From Streptomyces sp. NBC_01463 (GTDB lineage Bacteria > Actinomycetota > Actinomycetes > Streptomycetales > Streptomycetaceae), in NCBI GenBank assembly GCA_036227345.1, contig CP109468.1, positions 5,270,001 through 5,334,000 of the forward strand: a stretch of DNA of 64,000 nt. Reading direction: 5' to 3'. The position numbers and the translations under genes were made by a program. Numbering within the stretch: position 1 is the stretch's first letter; each line of letters begins with the position of its first letter. Shown here piece by piece: positions 25,162 through 33,751 of the stretch. The notes beneath the pieces are model-generated. The model had not been told where the DNA came from. It did not search any database and worked only from the letters and a program-made list of their open reading frames with translations.

Positions 25162-27015
25162 ATGACCCAGCCGCCCAGCCAGCAACCGCCGCAGGGAGGC
25201 TTCGGCGCTCCGCAGGAGCCGTCGCAGGGGGTTCCGCAGCCGCCCCAGGGCCCGCCGCAGACGCCGCCGCCCGCCCAGCCGCCCCAGGCGCCGCCCGCCG
25301 GAGCCGGTTACGGCTACCCGCAGCAGCCGGGGCAGCAGCCGCAGGAGGGCTACGGCTATCCGCAGCAGCCGGGCCCGTACGCCCAGCAGCCCGGTCCCTA
25401 CGGCCAGCCGCAGCAGCCCGGCCCCTACGGTCAGCAGCAGCCGGGCCCGTACACCCAGCAGTCCGGCCCCTACGGCCAGCAGCCGCAGCAGCCCGGATAC
25501 GGCTATCCGCAGCAGCAGTACCCCGGCGCACCGGTCCCCGCGGCGCCCGGCGGCGGTGGCCCCTTCAAGGGCAAGCCCGGGGCGATCATCGCGGCCGCGG
25601 TCGCCGCGCTCCTGGTCGTCGGAGGCGGTGTCTACCTGCTGGCGAGCGGCGGCGACGACGACAAGAAGCCCGTCGCCAAGGAGAGCGGTGAGGTCCAGAA
25701 GCCGACCACCTCGCCCTCCGTCGACGAGGGCGACGGCAACGGCACCGGCCGCGAGGGCAGCGACGACCTGAACGGCGGGCGCAAGCCCGGCGAGGCGAAG
25801 GTCCTCTGGCTCCAGAAGAACGACGTCGACCTGCCGCGCAACGGCGCGGACGTGTACGGCCCGTGGATCGTCGGCGACACCATCGTCAGGGGCATGTACC
25901 GCACGGTCGCCGGTTTCTCGGTGGCCGACGGCAAGCAGAAGTGGACGCTGAAGCTGCCCGCCGACATCTGCTCCGCCCCGTCGCAGGCCACCGCGGACGG
26001 CAAGATCGTCATCGCGGTGAAGAACGGCACGACGGACAAGGCCGACTGCTCGTCGCTCCAGCTGATCGACCTCAACACGGGGAAGGCGGGGTGGAAGAAG
26101 GAGGTCAAGAAGAGCGGGCTCTTCGACCTGATGTCGGACCTCTCCCTCGCCATCAGCGGCGACACCCTGACGGTCGGCCGCTCCGGCTCCTCCAACGCGT
26201 ACCGGGTCAGCGACGGCAAGGACCTGTTCGGCAAGCGGGACGGGATCTGCCAGCCGTTCGCCTTCGCGGGCGGACCCAAGCTGATCGCCGCCACCAACTG
26301 CCGTACCGACGACCCCTACAACCCGCAGCACCAGATCGAGGAGCTCGACCCGAACACCGGCAAGCCGAAGTGGACCTACAAGCCGGCCCGCGGCTGGGAG
26401 GTCGACAACATCTACTCGGTGAGCCCGCTCGTCGTGTCGCTGACCAAGGGCAGCAGCAGCAAGGACAAGAAGTGGAGCATCCTCGCGCTCCGCGAGAACG
26501 GCACGCTCCGCTCCCAGATCGTCAGCGACAAGGGTGACAAGTTCGCGACGGCCTGCGGCAACGCCTTCGCCATCTTCGGCAAGCCCGTCGACGGCTGCGA
26601 CGGTGTCGCGGCCGACGCCAACACGCTCTACCTGCGGACGCAGGACGACACCAGTGGTACCGCCCGCACCAACCAGGTCGTCGCCTTCAACCTGAACACC
26701 GGCAGGACGAAGTGGAAGGCGAAGTCCCCGGCCGAGCAGACCATGAAGCCGCTGCGCATGGAGGGCGGCAACCTGCTGGTCTACGTGGACGCGGGCTACA
26801 ACAAGGGCGGCGGCATCGCCAGCCTGGGCCCGGCCGGCGGCACCCCGAAGATGCTGCTCCAGCACCCGGCGTCGACGGCCGAGATCGAGAGCTCGTTCTG
26901 GAGCGAGAGGGTCCTGTACGCGAACGGCCGGTCGTTCATCGCCAGCGGACGGGTCAGCGCCACCAACGACGAGGAAGAGCTGGAGACGAAGACCATGATG
27001 GCCTTCGGCAAGTAA
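25162..27015 (+). CDS. Membrane-anchored PQQ-like beta-propeller protein, paralogue 2
   Basis: 617 residues. The N-terminal 135 residues are a low-complexity tail made of GPYGQQ/GYGYPQQP-type repeats, followed by a transmembrane helix (AIIAAAVAALLVVGGGVYLLA), an acidic/Ser linker and the propeller. It is closely similar to paralogue 1: DLPRNGADVYGPWIVGDT, MYRTVAGFSVADGKQKW, and the late MKPLRMEGGNLLVYVDAG. The ATG at 25162 is preceded by the same AGGGGGACG-type ribosome-binding region as paralogue 1, so the ATG at 25144 is unlikely. The repetitive tail suggests a phase-separating or protein-docking cytoplasmic segment; that is inference. Confidence 0.87.
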   Translation: MTQPPSQQPPQGGFGAPQEPSQGVPQPPQGPPQTPPPAQPPQAPPAGAGYGYPQQPGQQPQEGYGYPQQPGPYAQQPGPYGQPQQPGPYGQQQPGPYTQQSGPYGQQPQQPGYGYPQQQYPGAPVPAAPGGGGPFKGKPGAIIAAAVAALLVVGGGVYLLASGGDDDKKPVAKESGEVQKPTTSPSVDEGDGNGTGREGSDDLNGGRKPGEAKVLWLQKNDVDLPRNGADVYGPWIVGDTIVRGMYRTVAGFSVADGKQKWTLKLPADICSAPSQATADGKIVIAVKNGTTDKADCSSLQLIDLNTGKAGWKKEVKKSGLFDLMSDLSLAISGDTLTVGRSGSSNAYRVSDGKDLFGKRDGICQPFAFAGGPKLIAATNCRTDDPYNPQHQIEELDPNTGKPKWTYKPARGWEVDNIYSVSPLVVSLTKGSSSKDKKWSILALRENGTLRSQIVSDKGDKFATACGNAFAIFGKPVDGCDGVAADANTLYLRTQDDTSGTARTNQVVAFNLNTGRTKWKAKSPAEQTMKPLRMEGGNLLVYVDAGYNKGGGIASLGPAGGTPKMLLQHPASTAEIESSFWSERVLYANGRSFIASGRVSATNDEEELETKTMMAFGK

Positions 27016-27127
27016 CGGCACCGCACGGCACCCGCAGGAACACCACCGGTCGCGGACGACGGCAGATCCGTCCGCGACCGGCTCCGGCCCCCCGACCGAC
27101 TCCCCTTCTCCAGAGGTACGCAACGCC

Positions 27128-29029
27128 ATGACGCAGCCGCCCCAGCCGCCGCCCAACGACCCCTCCCAGGGCGGGTTCGGCGCGCCGCAGGACCCCCCGC
27201 CCGGTGGTTTCGGCGCCCCGCAGGACCCGCCGCCCGGAGGCTTCGGCGCCCCGACACCGCCGCCCGCCGACCCGTACGGCAAGCCGCCGGCCGCCCCCCA
27301 GGCGCCTCAGGCACCCCAGGCACCGCCGCCCGGCGGGTACGGCTCCCCGCCGCCCGCGGGCCCGCCCCAGCAGCAGCCCGGCTACGGCTACCCGCAGGGC
27401 CAGCCGCCGCAGCAGCCCGGGTACGGGTTCCCGCCGCAGGCGCCGCAGGGCCACGGATTCCCGCCCGGCCAGGCCCCGCAGCCGGGGTACGGGTTCCCGC
27501 CCCAGCCGCCGCAGCAGGGCTACGGCTACCCGACCACTCCGATGCAGCAGCCGCAGCAGCCCGGCGGTGACGGGCCGAAGAAGTTCTCCACCCAGTCCCG
27601 GATCATCGTCGCCGCGGTGGTCGCCGTGGCGCTGATCATCGGCGGCGGCGTCTGGTTCGCCTCGGGCGACGGCGACAAGAAGAAGGACGAGGCGTCCACC
27701 TCCTCCGGCACCAAGGGCGAGGGCAAGGGCGGTTCGGAGACCGGCCTCGGCGGCGGCAAGGAGAAGGCCCCGGCCAACATCAAGGCCGAGGTCGGCTTCC
27801 AGCTCCCGCAGCCCAAGGTCACCGACGTCACCACGGTCGCCGGCTCCTGGATGACCGACAAGGCGTACGTGAAGACGGGCGTCAACGAGATCGTCGCCTA
27901 CGACCTGGTCAAGGGCACCAAGCTCTGGTCGATCCCGCTGGGCGGCCAGGTCTGCGCCGCCACCCAGCACCTCACCAAGGACTTCAAGACGGCCATCGCC
28001 TTCGAGGCGGGCAAGCGGACCGCCGCCAAGAAGTACCAGGCCTGCACGCAGATCGGCGCGCTCGACCTCGCCACCGGCAAGCTCATGTGGAGCAAGTCGG
28101 TCACCGTCACCACCAGCAGTGACAACGCCGCACGCTTCGACGAGGTCACCCTGAGCGGCGACACCGTCGCCGCGGGCGGCACCGAGGGCGGTGCCGCCTT
28201 CAAGCTGGCGGACGGAGCCGAGCTCTGGCGGCCGAAGCCCAGCACCGACGGCTGCTACGACAAGGGGTACGGCGGCGGCGAGGCCCTCGCCGTGGTCCGC
28301 AAGTGCGGTTCGTACGACGACCCGCAGCTCGTCATCCAGGCCCTGAACCCGACGACGGGGGCGCCGCTCTCCTCGTTCAAGATGCCGCCCGGCGTCGAGT
28401 ACGCGAGCATCGTCTCCACCAAGCCGCTGGTCGTCGCCGCCGACGTCGGCGACACCGCGGGCGACGGCAGCGGGATCTCGGACTTCTTCTCGATCGACCC
28501 GGCCAGCGGCAAGCTGCTCACCAAGATCGCGGTGGACGGCGAGAAGTACGCGGCGAGCTGCCGCTCCACCAAGGTCGAGAGCTGCCAGCACCTCGCCGTC
28601 GGCAACAACCGCATCTACGTGCCGACCGAGGAGCACGAGGGCACCGGCGAGTACGGCAACACCAACGAGATCGTGTCGTTCGACCTGACCACCGGCAAGC
28701 CCACCAGCGACCGGGCCGACGCGGGCGACCGCTACACGATGTTCCCGCTGCGCATGGACGGCGGCAACCTCATCGCGTACAAGGAGCCCCCGTACGACAA
28801 GGGCGGCCAGGTCGTCTCCATCGACGGCGGCACCTTCAAGCAGACCGTGCTGATGGACAACCCGGGCGACGAGGCCATCCGGGACGCGGAGACCAGCTTC
28901 TCCTCGGACTACGCCGAGTACCTCTACGGCAGCGGCAAGCTGTACATCTCGGAGACGATGATCAGCGCGCCGAGGGAGAGTTCGCTGGGCGACAAGGAGT
29001 ACCTCGTCGTCTCGTTCCACGCGAGCTGA
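27128..29029 (+). CDS. Membrane-anchored PQQ-like beta-propeller protein, paralogue 3
   Basis: 633 residues with the same plan: a Pro/Gly/Gln-rich tail (1-150) whose repeats include GGFGAPQDPPP and PGYGFPPQ, one transmembrane helix (IIVAAVVAVALIIGGGVWFA), a Lys/Ser linker and a propeller. The propeller is more diverged from paralogues 1 and 2, but keeps TGK.MW and FDLTTGKP blades and the late PLRMDGGNLIAYKEPPYDKGGQVVSIDGG segment. It follows paralogue 2 by 112 bp, with AGAGG before the ATG, and may be co-transcribed. A perfect palindromic terminator follows. Confidence 0.87.
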   Translation: MTQPPQPPPNDPSQGGFGAPQDPPPGGFGAPQDPPPGGFGAPTPPPADPYGKPPAAPQAPQAPQAPPPGGYGSPPPAGPPQQQPGYGYPQGQPPQQPGYGFPPQAPQGHGFPPGQAPQPGYGFPPQPPQQGYGYPTTPMQQPQQPGGDGPKKFSTQSRIIVAAVVAVALIIGGGVWFASGDGDKKKDEASTSSGTKGEGKGGSETGLGGGKEKAPANIKAEVGFQLPQPKVTDVTTVAGSWMTDKAYVKTGVNEIVAYDLVKGTKLWSIPLGGQVCAATQHLTKDFKTAIAFEAGKRTAAKKYQACTQIGALDLATGKLMWSKSVTVTTSSDNAARFDEVTLSGDTVAAGGTEGGAAFKLADGAELWRPKPSTDGCYDKGYGGGEALAVVRKCGSYDDPQLVIQALNPTTGAPLSSFKMPPGVEYASIVSTKPLVVAADVGDTAGDGSGISDFFSIDPASGKLLTKIAVDGEKYAASCRSTKVESCQHLAVGNNRIYVPTEEHEGTGEYGNTNEIVSFDLTTGKPTSDRADAGDRYTMFPLRMDGGNLIAYKEPPYDKGGQVVSIDGGTFKQTVLMDNPGDEAIRDAETSFSSDYAEYLYGSGKLYISETMISAPRESSLGDKEYLVVSFHAS

Positions 29030-29040
29030 CCACCGGACAC

Positions 29041-29080
29041 GGGTGAGGGGGTGGAGCCGGCCGGCTCCACCCCCTCACCC
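29041..29080. terminator. 40-bp perfect palindrome, bidirectional terminator
   Basis: The half 29041-29060 (GGGTGAGGGGGTGGAGCCGG) is followed directly by its exact complement to 29080. It sits between the convergent propeller gene and the secreted-protein gene, 11 and 21 bases from their stops. Confidence 0.85.
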
Positions 29081-29101
29081 ATGCCCGCCCGTCGTGGCGG
29101 G

Positions 29102-29575
29102 TCAGGAGTTGGTGCTGTCGTCGAACGCCGGGTACATGATGCCGGACGAGACGCACTTCAGGACCGTGCTGCCCTCCATCTGGCACAGCTCGATCCGCGC
29201 GGTGCTGATCCAGCCACCGGGGTTGGCGTAGCTGGTCGCACCCCACGCGGTGCCGGCGCCGGTGGAGACCCGGTGCATCGGGAAGTAGTGCGTGCCGGCG
29301 TCGCCGGTGGTGATCAGGCGCACGCCCACCGAGTGACCGTCGGCGGCCTTGTCCTTCACGTACAGGTAGAGCGGGTCGAGCTTGTACGGGTTCAGCCGCC
29401 AGGCGGCCTTCACCTCCGCGTACCCCCACGACGTCGAGACGTCCTCGGTGGTGACGTTGGACGCGGCGGCGGCAGTGCCGGTGAACGCCGGTCCCGCCAG
29501 CACGGCACACGTGGCCGCGGATACGAGCAGAGCCCTTTTGAGACGCAAGTTTCCCCCAGAAATGTGATCCGGCAT
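29102..29575 (-). CDS. Secreted protein of unknown function
   Basis: About 157 residues, or 148 if a TTG at 29548 is the start. A Sec signal (RLKRALLVSAATCAVLAGPAFTG, cleavage near TAAAAS) is followed by about 120 residues of a beta-rich domain with WGYAEVKAAWRLNP, LYLYVKDKAADGHSVGVRL, WGATSYANPGGW and two Cys likely to pair. I do not recognise the family; it looks like small secreted proteins common in Streptomyces. The ATGs at 29575 and 29584 put an odd polar stretch before the signal peptide, whereas TTG at 29548 with GGGGGA upstream would start it cleanly. Upstream DNA is relatively AT-rich. Confidence 0.72.
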   Translation of the reverse strand: MPDHISGGNLRLKRALLVSAATCAVLAGPAFTGTAAAASNVTTEDVSTSWGYAEVKAAWRLNPYKLDPLYLYVKDKAADGHSVGVRLITTGDAGTHYFPMHRVSTGAGTAWGATSYANPGGWISTARIELCQMEGSTVLKCVSSGIMYPAFDDSTNS

Positions 29576-29762
29576 GGTCAGCATGCAGATTACAACAGCC
29601 TGAATTCAGCCATGATGGGCCATCAACTCGCTCTCAAAGCACCCGAAGTCGGAGATCTCGATCGTTCTGGCCGCTAAGACGCCCGCGGCATCGAACAAGC
29701 GTGTAACTTGCCGGGTCTAGAGGGGGCCGGGGGGCCTGCCGGTGCTATGGGGGGGTTGGTCG

Positions 29763-30458
29763 ATGGGCGTGCGGCTCATGGTGATCGATGACCACCGACT
29801 GCTCGCCGAGGCGCTCGCCTCGGCCCTGAAACTGCGCGGGCACCGGGTGCTCGCCGCAGCCGCGCCGACCTCCGGTGCGGCCGAACTCGTCGTCAGCAGA
29901 GCCCCGGAGGTCTGTCTGTTCGGCACGGCCGCGCCCGCCGAACCGGGCACCTTCGACCCGATCGTCCGGATCAGACGCGAGCGCCCGCAGATCGCCGTGG
30001 TGGTCCTCGGCCCGGTGCCCAGCCCGCGCGGCATCGCGGCCGCCTTCGCGGCAGGCGCCGCCGGGTACGTCCGGCACGACGAGCGCATCGAGGGCGTGGA
30101 GCGGGCGATGGCCAAGGCGCGGGCCGGTGAGGCGGCGATCGCGCCGCAACTGCTCCAGGGCGCCTTCGCCGAACTGCTCAACCCTGCGGCGCAGCCGGAC
30201 GACGAGGGCCGGCGGCTGCTGCAGATGCTCACGCCGCGCGAGGTCGAGGTCCTGGTCCGGGTCGCCGAGGGCGAGGACACCCGGCTGATCGCGGCGGGCA
30301 TGCGGATCGCGCCGAGCACGGCCCGCACCCATGTGCAGCGGGTGCTGATGAAGCTGGGCGTCGGCTCCCGGCTGGAGGCGGCGGCGCTCGCCGCCCGTAC
30401 CGGCCTGCTGGACCGGGCGGCACCGGTGACGCGGCAGGGGCCGGACACCGTCGGCTGA
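29763..30458 (+). CDS. Atypical LuxR/NarL-type response regulator lacking the phosphoacceptor Asp
   Basis: 231 residues: receiver-like domain (1-120) and a C-terminal LuxR helix-turn-helix (LTPREVEVLVRVAEGEDTRLIAAGMRIAPSTARTHVQRVL, described by its ends LTPREVEVL and RTHVQRVL). The receiver keeps the acidic pair in MVIDDHR, but where the phosphoacceptor Asp is expected the chain reads PEVCLFGTAAP, and the conserved Lys is replaced (GYVRHDE). It is thus unlikely to be controlled by phosphorylation. No kinase gene is adjacent. The ATG at 29763 has a G-run ribosome-binding site eight bases away; the ATG at 29742 precedes that run. Confidence 0.85.
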   Translation: MGVRLMVIDDHRLLAEALASALKLRGHRVLAAAAPTSGAAELVVSRAPEVCLFGTAAPAEPGTFDPIVRIRRERPQIAVVVLGPVPSPRGIAAAFAAGAAGYVRHDERIEGVERAMAKARAGEAAIAPQLLQGAFAELLNPAAQPDDEGRRLLQMLTPREVEVLVRVAEGEDTRLIAAGMRIAPSTARTHVQRVLMKLGVGSRLEAAALAARTGLLDRAAPVTRQGPDTVG

Positions 30459-30477
30459 CGGTGTCCGGCCCCTGCCG
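30432..30477. terminator. 21-bp stem-loop, bidirectional terminator
   Basis: Arms 30432-30452 and 30457-30477 pair perfectly around a 4-base loop GGCT. It includes the stop codon of the response-regulator gene and separates it from the convergent small membrane-protein gene. Confidence 0.8.
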
Positions 30478-30491
30478 GTGGTGACGCTGCC

Positions 30492-30788
30492 TCAGTTGCC
30501 GGGCGCGTCGGTGGCGTCCGGGGCGACGGCCGGCGGCTGGGCCGGACGCAGCTTCAGCCAGACCAGGAAGAACAGCCCCAGGGCCAGCATGGCGAGGCCG
30601 GTCCACAGGTTGATGTGGACGCCCTCGGCCTTCTTCAGGTCGGTGTCGGACGGGTTGATCCCGGCGATGGTGACGATGACTCCGTAGACCACGAAGAGAC
30701 CGCCGATGATGGTCCGGATGTCGAACAGCCGGGCGGCCGTGGCGGACTTCCGCTCCAGGTCGGCGACTTCCTTGTGCAGGTCGGACAT
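30492..30788 (-). CDS. Small membrane protein downstream of the SSS transporter
   Basis: 98 residues with two transmembrane helices (TIIGGLFVVYGVIVTIAG and LWTGLAMLALGLFFLVWLKL), a charged N-terminus starting MSDLHKEVADLERK and a Pro/Ala-rich C-terminal tail. The start is 15 bases after the stop of the sodium:solute symporter gene on the same strand, so the two are co-transcribed and the small protein may be an accessory subunit; similar small partners accompany other SSS carriers. Function is otherwise unknown. Confidence 0.8.
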   Translation of the reverse strand: MSDLHKEVADLERKSATAARLFDIRTIIGGLFVVYGVIVTIAGINPSDTDLKKAEGVHINLWTGLAMLALGLFFLVWLKLRPAQPPAVAPDATDAPGN

Positions 30789-30803
30789 GGTGAGTTACTC
30801 CGC

Positions 30804-32474
30804 TCAGAACGAGTAGGGGACGTAGCACAGGGCGGCGAGCACGATCGCGCCCCAGCCCAGCAGCGCGGGCCTGCGGTACCAGGCGCTGTCGCCCTCCTCG
30901 GGCACCTCGGGCGCTTCCGGCGACTCGGTTCCGTAGACCAGACCGGCCAGTTCGGCCTCCGGCTTGGGAGCCGTGAACAGCGTGACGACGACCATGACCA
31001 CCGCACCGGCGACGAAGCCGACGATCGCGGAGACGAAGTTGGCGCCCTGGTCGGTGGGGATGTCGATGACACCCTGCTTGTAGATCACGAAGTAGTTCAC
31101 CATCGCGGCGGTGGTGCCCGCCAGCAGGCCCCAGACGCCCGACTTCATCGAGGCGCGCTTCCAGAACATGCCGATGATGAAGACCACGAACAGCGGGACG
31201 TTGAAGAAGGAGAACAGCGTCTGGAGGTAGCTCATGATGTTGGAGAAGCTGGAGGCGATGAACGCCGTTCCGATGGAGGCCAGCACCCCGAGCACCGTGA
31301 TCTTGCGGCCGAAGCTCAGGTAGTACGCGTCCGGCTGGTCCTTCTTCACGTACCGCGCCCAGATGTCCGTGGTGAACACCGTGTTGAACGAGGAGACGTT
31401 GGCGGCCATGCCGGCCATGAACGCGGCCAGCAGACCGGTCACGGCGATGCCGAGCACACCGTTGGGCAGCAGCTCCCGCATCAGCAGCGGGATGGCGTCG
31501 TTGTACGTCGTGTCCGAGCCCGCGGTGCCGATGTTGGGCACGACCACGGCGGCCACCAGGCCCGGGATCATCACGAGGAAGACGATGAACATCTTCGGGA
31601 ACGCGGCGATCAGCGGGGTGCGCTGGGCGGCCGAGAGGTTCTTCGCGGACAGGGCGCGCTGCACCTCGGCGAAGTTGGTCGTCCAGTAGCCGAAGGAGAG
31701 CACGAAGCCCAGGCCGAGGATGATCGTCAGCCAGTTGGCGCCGAGCGGGTTGGCGTCACCGATGCCGGTGCCGCCCCAGGCGGTCATGAAGTTCGCCCCG
31801 TGGCTGGACTCCAGCGAGTCGCTCAGCCCGTCCCAGCCGCCGACGCGCTTGAGGCCCAGGATGGTCAGCGGGATCAGCGCGGCGAGGATGACGAAGAACT
31901 GCAGCACCTCGTTGTAGATCGCGGAGGAGAGGCCGCCGATGGTGATGTAGATCAGGACGAAGAGGCCCGCGACGACGATCGCGACCCACTGCGGCCAGCC
32001 GAGCAGCGCCTCGACGACGATCGACAGGGCGTACAGGTTGACGCCCGCGATCAGCACCGCCGAGAACGCGAAGAGTATGGAACTGAGCAGATGCGCCGAC
32101 TTGTCGAAGCGGTGCAGCAGGAACTCCGGTACGGAGCGCACCTTCGAGCGGTAGTAGAAGGGCATCATCACGAGGCCCAGGAAGACCATCGCCGGGATGG
32201 CGCCGATCCAGTACCAGTGGACGACCGCGACGCCGTACTGCGCGCCGGTCGCCGCCATGCCGAGGATCTCGGTGGCGCCGAGATTCGCCGCCACGAAGGC
32301 CAGCCCGGTCACCCATGCGGGCAGTGACCGGCCGGACAGGAAGAAGTCGAGGCTCGTCTTCACGCTCGCCCGGGCGGCGAAGCCGATGCCGAGAACGACG
32401 ACGAAGTAGATCGCCAGGATCGTGTAGTCGAGCCCGTTCGTGGGGAGCCGGAGCCCTGCAGCCAGATTTTGCAT
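30804..32474 (-). CDS. Sodium:solute symporter (SSS family), probably galactose/sugar uptake
   Basis: 556 residues with about 14 transmembrane helices. Typical SSS segments are FFLSGRSLPAWVTGLAFVAANLG, the YNEVLQFFVILAALIPLTILGL helix, and the signature-like region SFNTVFTTDIWARYV preceded by GMAANVSSFNT. The N-terminus resembles SGLT-type sugar carriers. It is divergent from galT-galE-galK across a 233-bp shared promoter region, so galactose is the most likely substrate, which is inference from position and family. Start: ATG at 32474. Confidence 0.88.
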   Translation of the reverse strand: MQNLAAGLRLPTNGLDYTILAIYFVVVLGIGFAARASVKTSLDFFLSGRSLPAWVTGLAFVAANLGATEILGMAATGAQYGVAVVHWYWIGAIPAMVFLGLVMMPFYYRSKVRSVPEFLLHRFDKSAHLLSSILFAFSAVLIAGVNLYALSIVVEALLGWPQWVAIVVAGLFVLIYITIGGLSSAIYNEVLQFFVILAALIPLTILGLKRVGGWDGLSDSLESSHGANFMTAWGGTGIGDANPLGANWLTIILGLGFVLSFGYWTTNFAEVQRALSAKNLSAAQRTPLIAAFPKMFIVFLVMIPGLVAAVVVPNIGTAGSDTTYNDAIPLLMRELLPNGVLGIAVTGLLAAFMAGMAANVSSFNTVFTTDIWARYVKKDQPDAYYLSFGRKITVLGVLASIGTAFIASSFSNIMSYLQTLFSFFNVPLFVVFIIGMFWKRASMKSGVWGLLAGTTAAMVNYFVIYKQGVIDIPTDQGANFVSAIVGFVAGAVVMVVVTLFTAPKPEAELAGLVYGTESPEAPEVPEEGDSAWYRRPALLGWGAIVLAALCYVPYSF

Positions 32475-32528
32475 GTGGGGGTACTCGCTTCGTTGCGCGA
32501 ACTGAACCCGAAGGAAACTACGCTCTTG

Positions 32529-32545
32529 TGTTCAAAAACTGAACA
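32529..32545. promoter_or_regulatory. Inverted repeat in the transporter/galT intergenic region
   Basis: TGTTCAAAAACTGAACA (6-bp arms, 5-base spacer) lies in an AT-rich stretch between the divergent symporter gene and galT. It is a good candidate operator for a galactose repressor such as a DeoR or GntR family protein encoded elsewhere. Confidence 0.45.
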
Positions 32546-32707
32546 GTTCCAATGAGGTTCTTTGTTGGATTGTGATCGTATTGCCGAAAACGGCCGCCCC
32601 AACCCTGCTCGGCCCTGCGAGATTCCCGTCACGTCGAGGGCTCCGACTCATTGACGAGTCTGTTGATTTGTGGTTCATTGTGTGCGGTTCTGTTTGGGAG
32701 GAGTCTG

Positions 32708-33751
32708 GTGAAGAAGACGGTTACGACGCTCGCCGACGGCCGGGAGCTGATCTACTACGACAGCCGCGACGACATCGTCCGCGAGGCCGTCGACCGGCGG
32801 CCGCTCGACCCCGTCTCGACCTCCTCCGAGGTCCGCCGTGACCCGCTCCTCGGCGACAGCGTCGCCATCGCCTCGCACCGCCAGGGCCGCATCTACCACC
32901 CGCCGGCCGACGAGTGCCCGCTCTGCCCCTCGGTGGACGGCCGGCAGAGCGAGATCCCGGAGCCGGACTACGACGTCGCCGTCTTCGAGAACCGCTTCCC
33001 CTCCCTGGCCGGTGACTCGGGCCGCTGCGAGGTCGTCTGCTTCACCTCCGACCACGACGCCTCCTTCGCCGACCTCACCGAGGAGCAGGCCGCCCTCGTC
33101 CTGGAGGCGTGGACCGACCGCACCGCCGAGCTCGCCGAGCTCCCGCAGGTCCGGCAGGTGTTCTGCTTCGAGAACCGGGGCGCCGAGATCGGCGTCACGC
33201 TCGGGCACCCGCACGGGCAGATCTACGGCTACCCCTTCGTCACCCCCCGCACCGAGCTGATGCTGCGCTCCGCGGCGGCCCACCGCGCGGAGACCGGCGG
33301 CAACCTCTTCGACGACGTGGTGGCCCGCGAGGAGGCCGACGGCTCGCGGATCGTCCTCGCCGCCGAGCACTGGATCGCCTTCGTGCCGTACGCGGCGCAC
33401 TGGCCCTACGAGGTCCATCTCCACCCGCGCCGCCGCGTCCCCGACCTGCGGGACCTCGACGAGGCCGCACGGCGTGAGTTCCCACAGGTCTATCTGGAAC
33501 TCTTGAGGCGATTCGACCGGATCTTCGGCCCCGGCGAGCCGCCGACCCCGTACATCTCCGCCTGGCACCAGGCACCGTTCGGGGTCGAGGGACGGGATGA
33601 CTTCGGGCTCCATCTGGAGCTTTTCACCATTCGACGTACCTCCGGCAAGCTGAAGTTCCTCGCGGGTTCCGAATCCGGCATGAGCGTGTTCATCAACGAC
33701 GTGCCGCCGGAGACCGCGGCCCAGCGACTGCGAGAGGTAGCGAGCGAGTGA
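32708..33751 (+). CDS. galT: GalT, galactose-1-phosphate uridylyltransferase
   Basis: 347 residues of the HIT superfamily. The active-site motif is [13 protein letters not shown], where the second His of HPH is the uridylylated nucleophile; the first zinc site is PLCPS in DECPLCPS. The enzyme exchanges UMP between UDP-glucose and galactose-1-phosphate in the Leloir pathway. The GTG at 32708 is preceded by GGAGGAG six bases away; the upstream in-frame ATG at 32651 lies before that site and is rejected. The stop overlaps the galE start (GTGA). Confidence 0.95.
   Translation: MKKTVTTLADGRELIYYDSRDDIVREAVDRRPLDPVSTSSEVRRDPLLGDSVAIASHRQGRIYHPPADECPLCPSVDGRQSEIPEPDYDVAVFENRFPSLAGDSGRCEVVCFTSDHDASFADLTEEQAALVLEAWTDRTAELAELPQVRQVFCFENRGAEIGVTLGHPHGQIYGYPFVTPRTELMLRSAAAHRAETGGNLFDDVVAREEADGSRIVLAAEHWIAFVPYAAHWPYEVHLHPRRRVPDLRDLDEAARREFPQVYLELLRRFDRIFGPGEPPTPYISAWHQAPFGVEGRDDFGLHLELFTIRRTSGKLKFLAGSESGMSVFINDVPPETAAQRLREVASE

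Noticed and set aside
23205..29029. CRISPR-like or tandem DNA repeats in the propeller gene tails
   Set aside because: The repeats are coding, in frame, degenerate and rich in Gln/Pro/Gly codons; there are no spacers.
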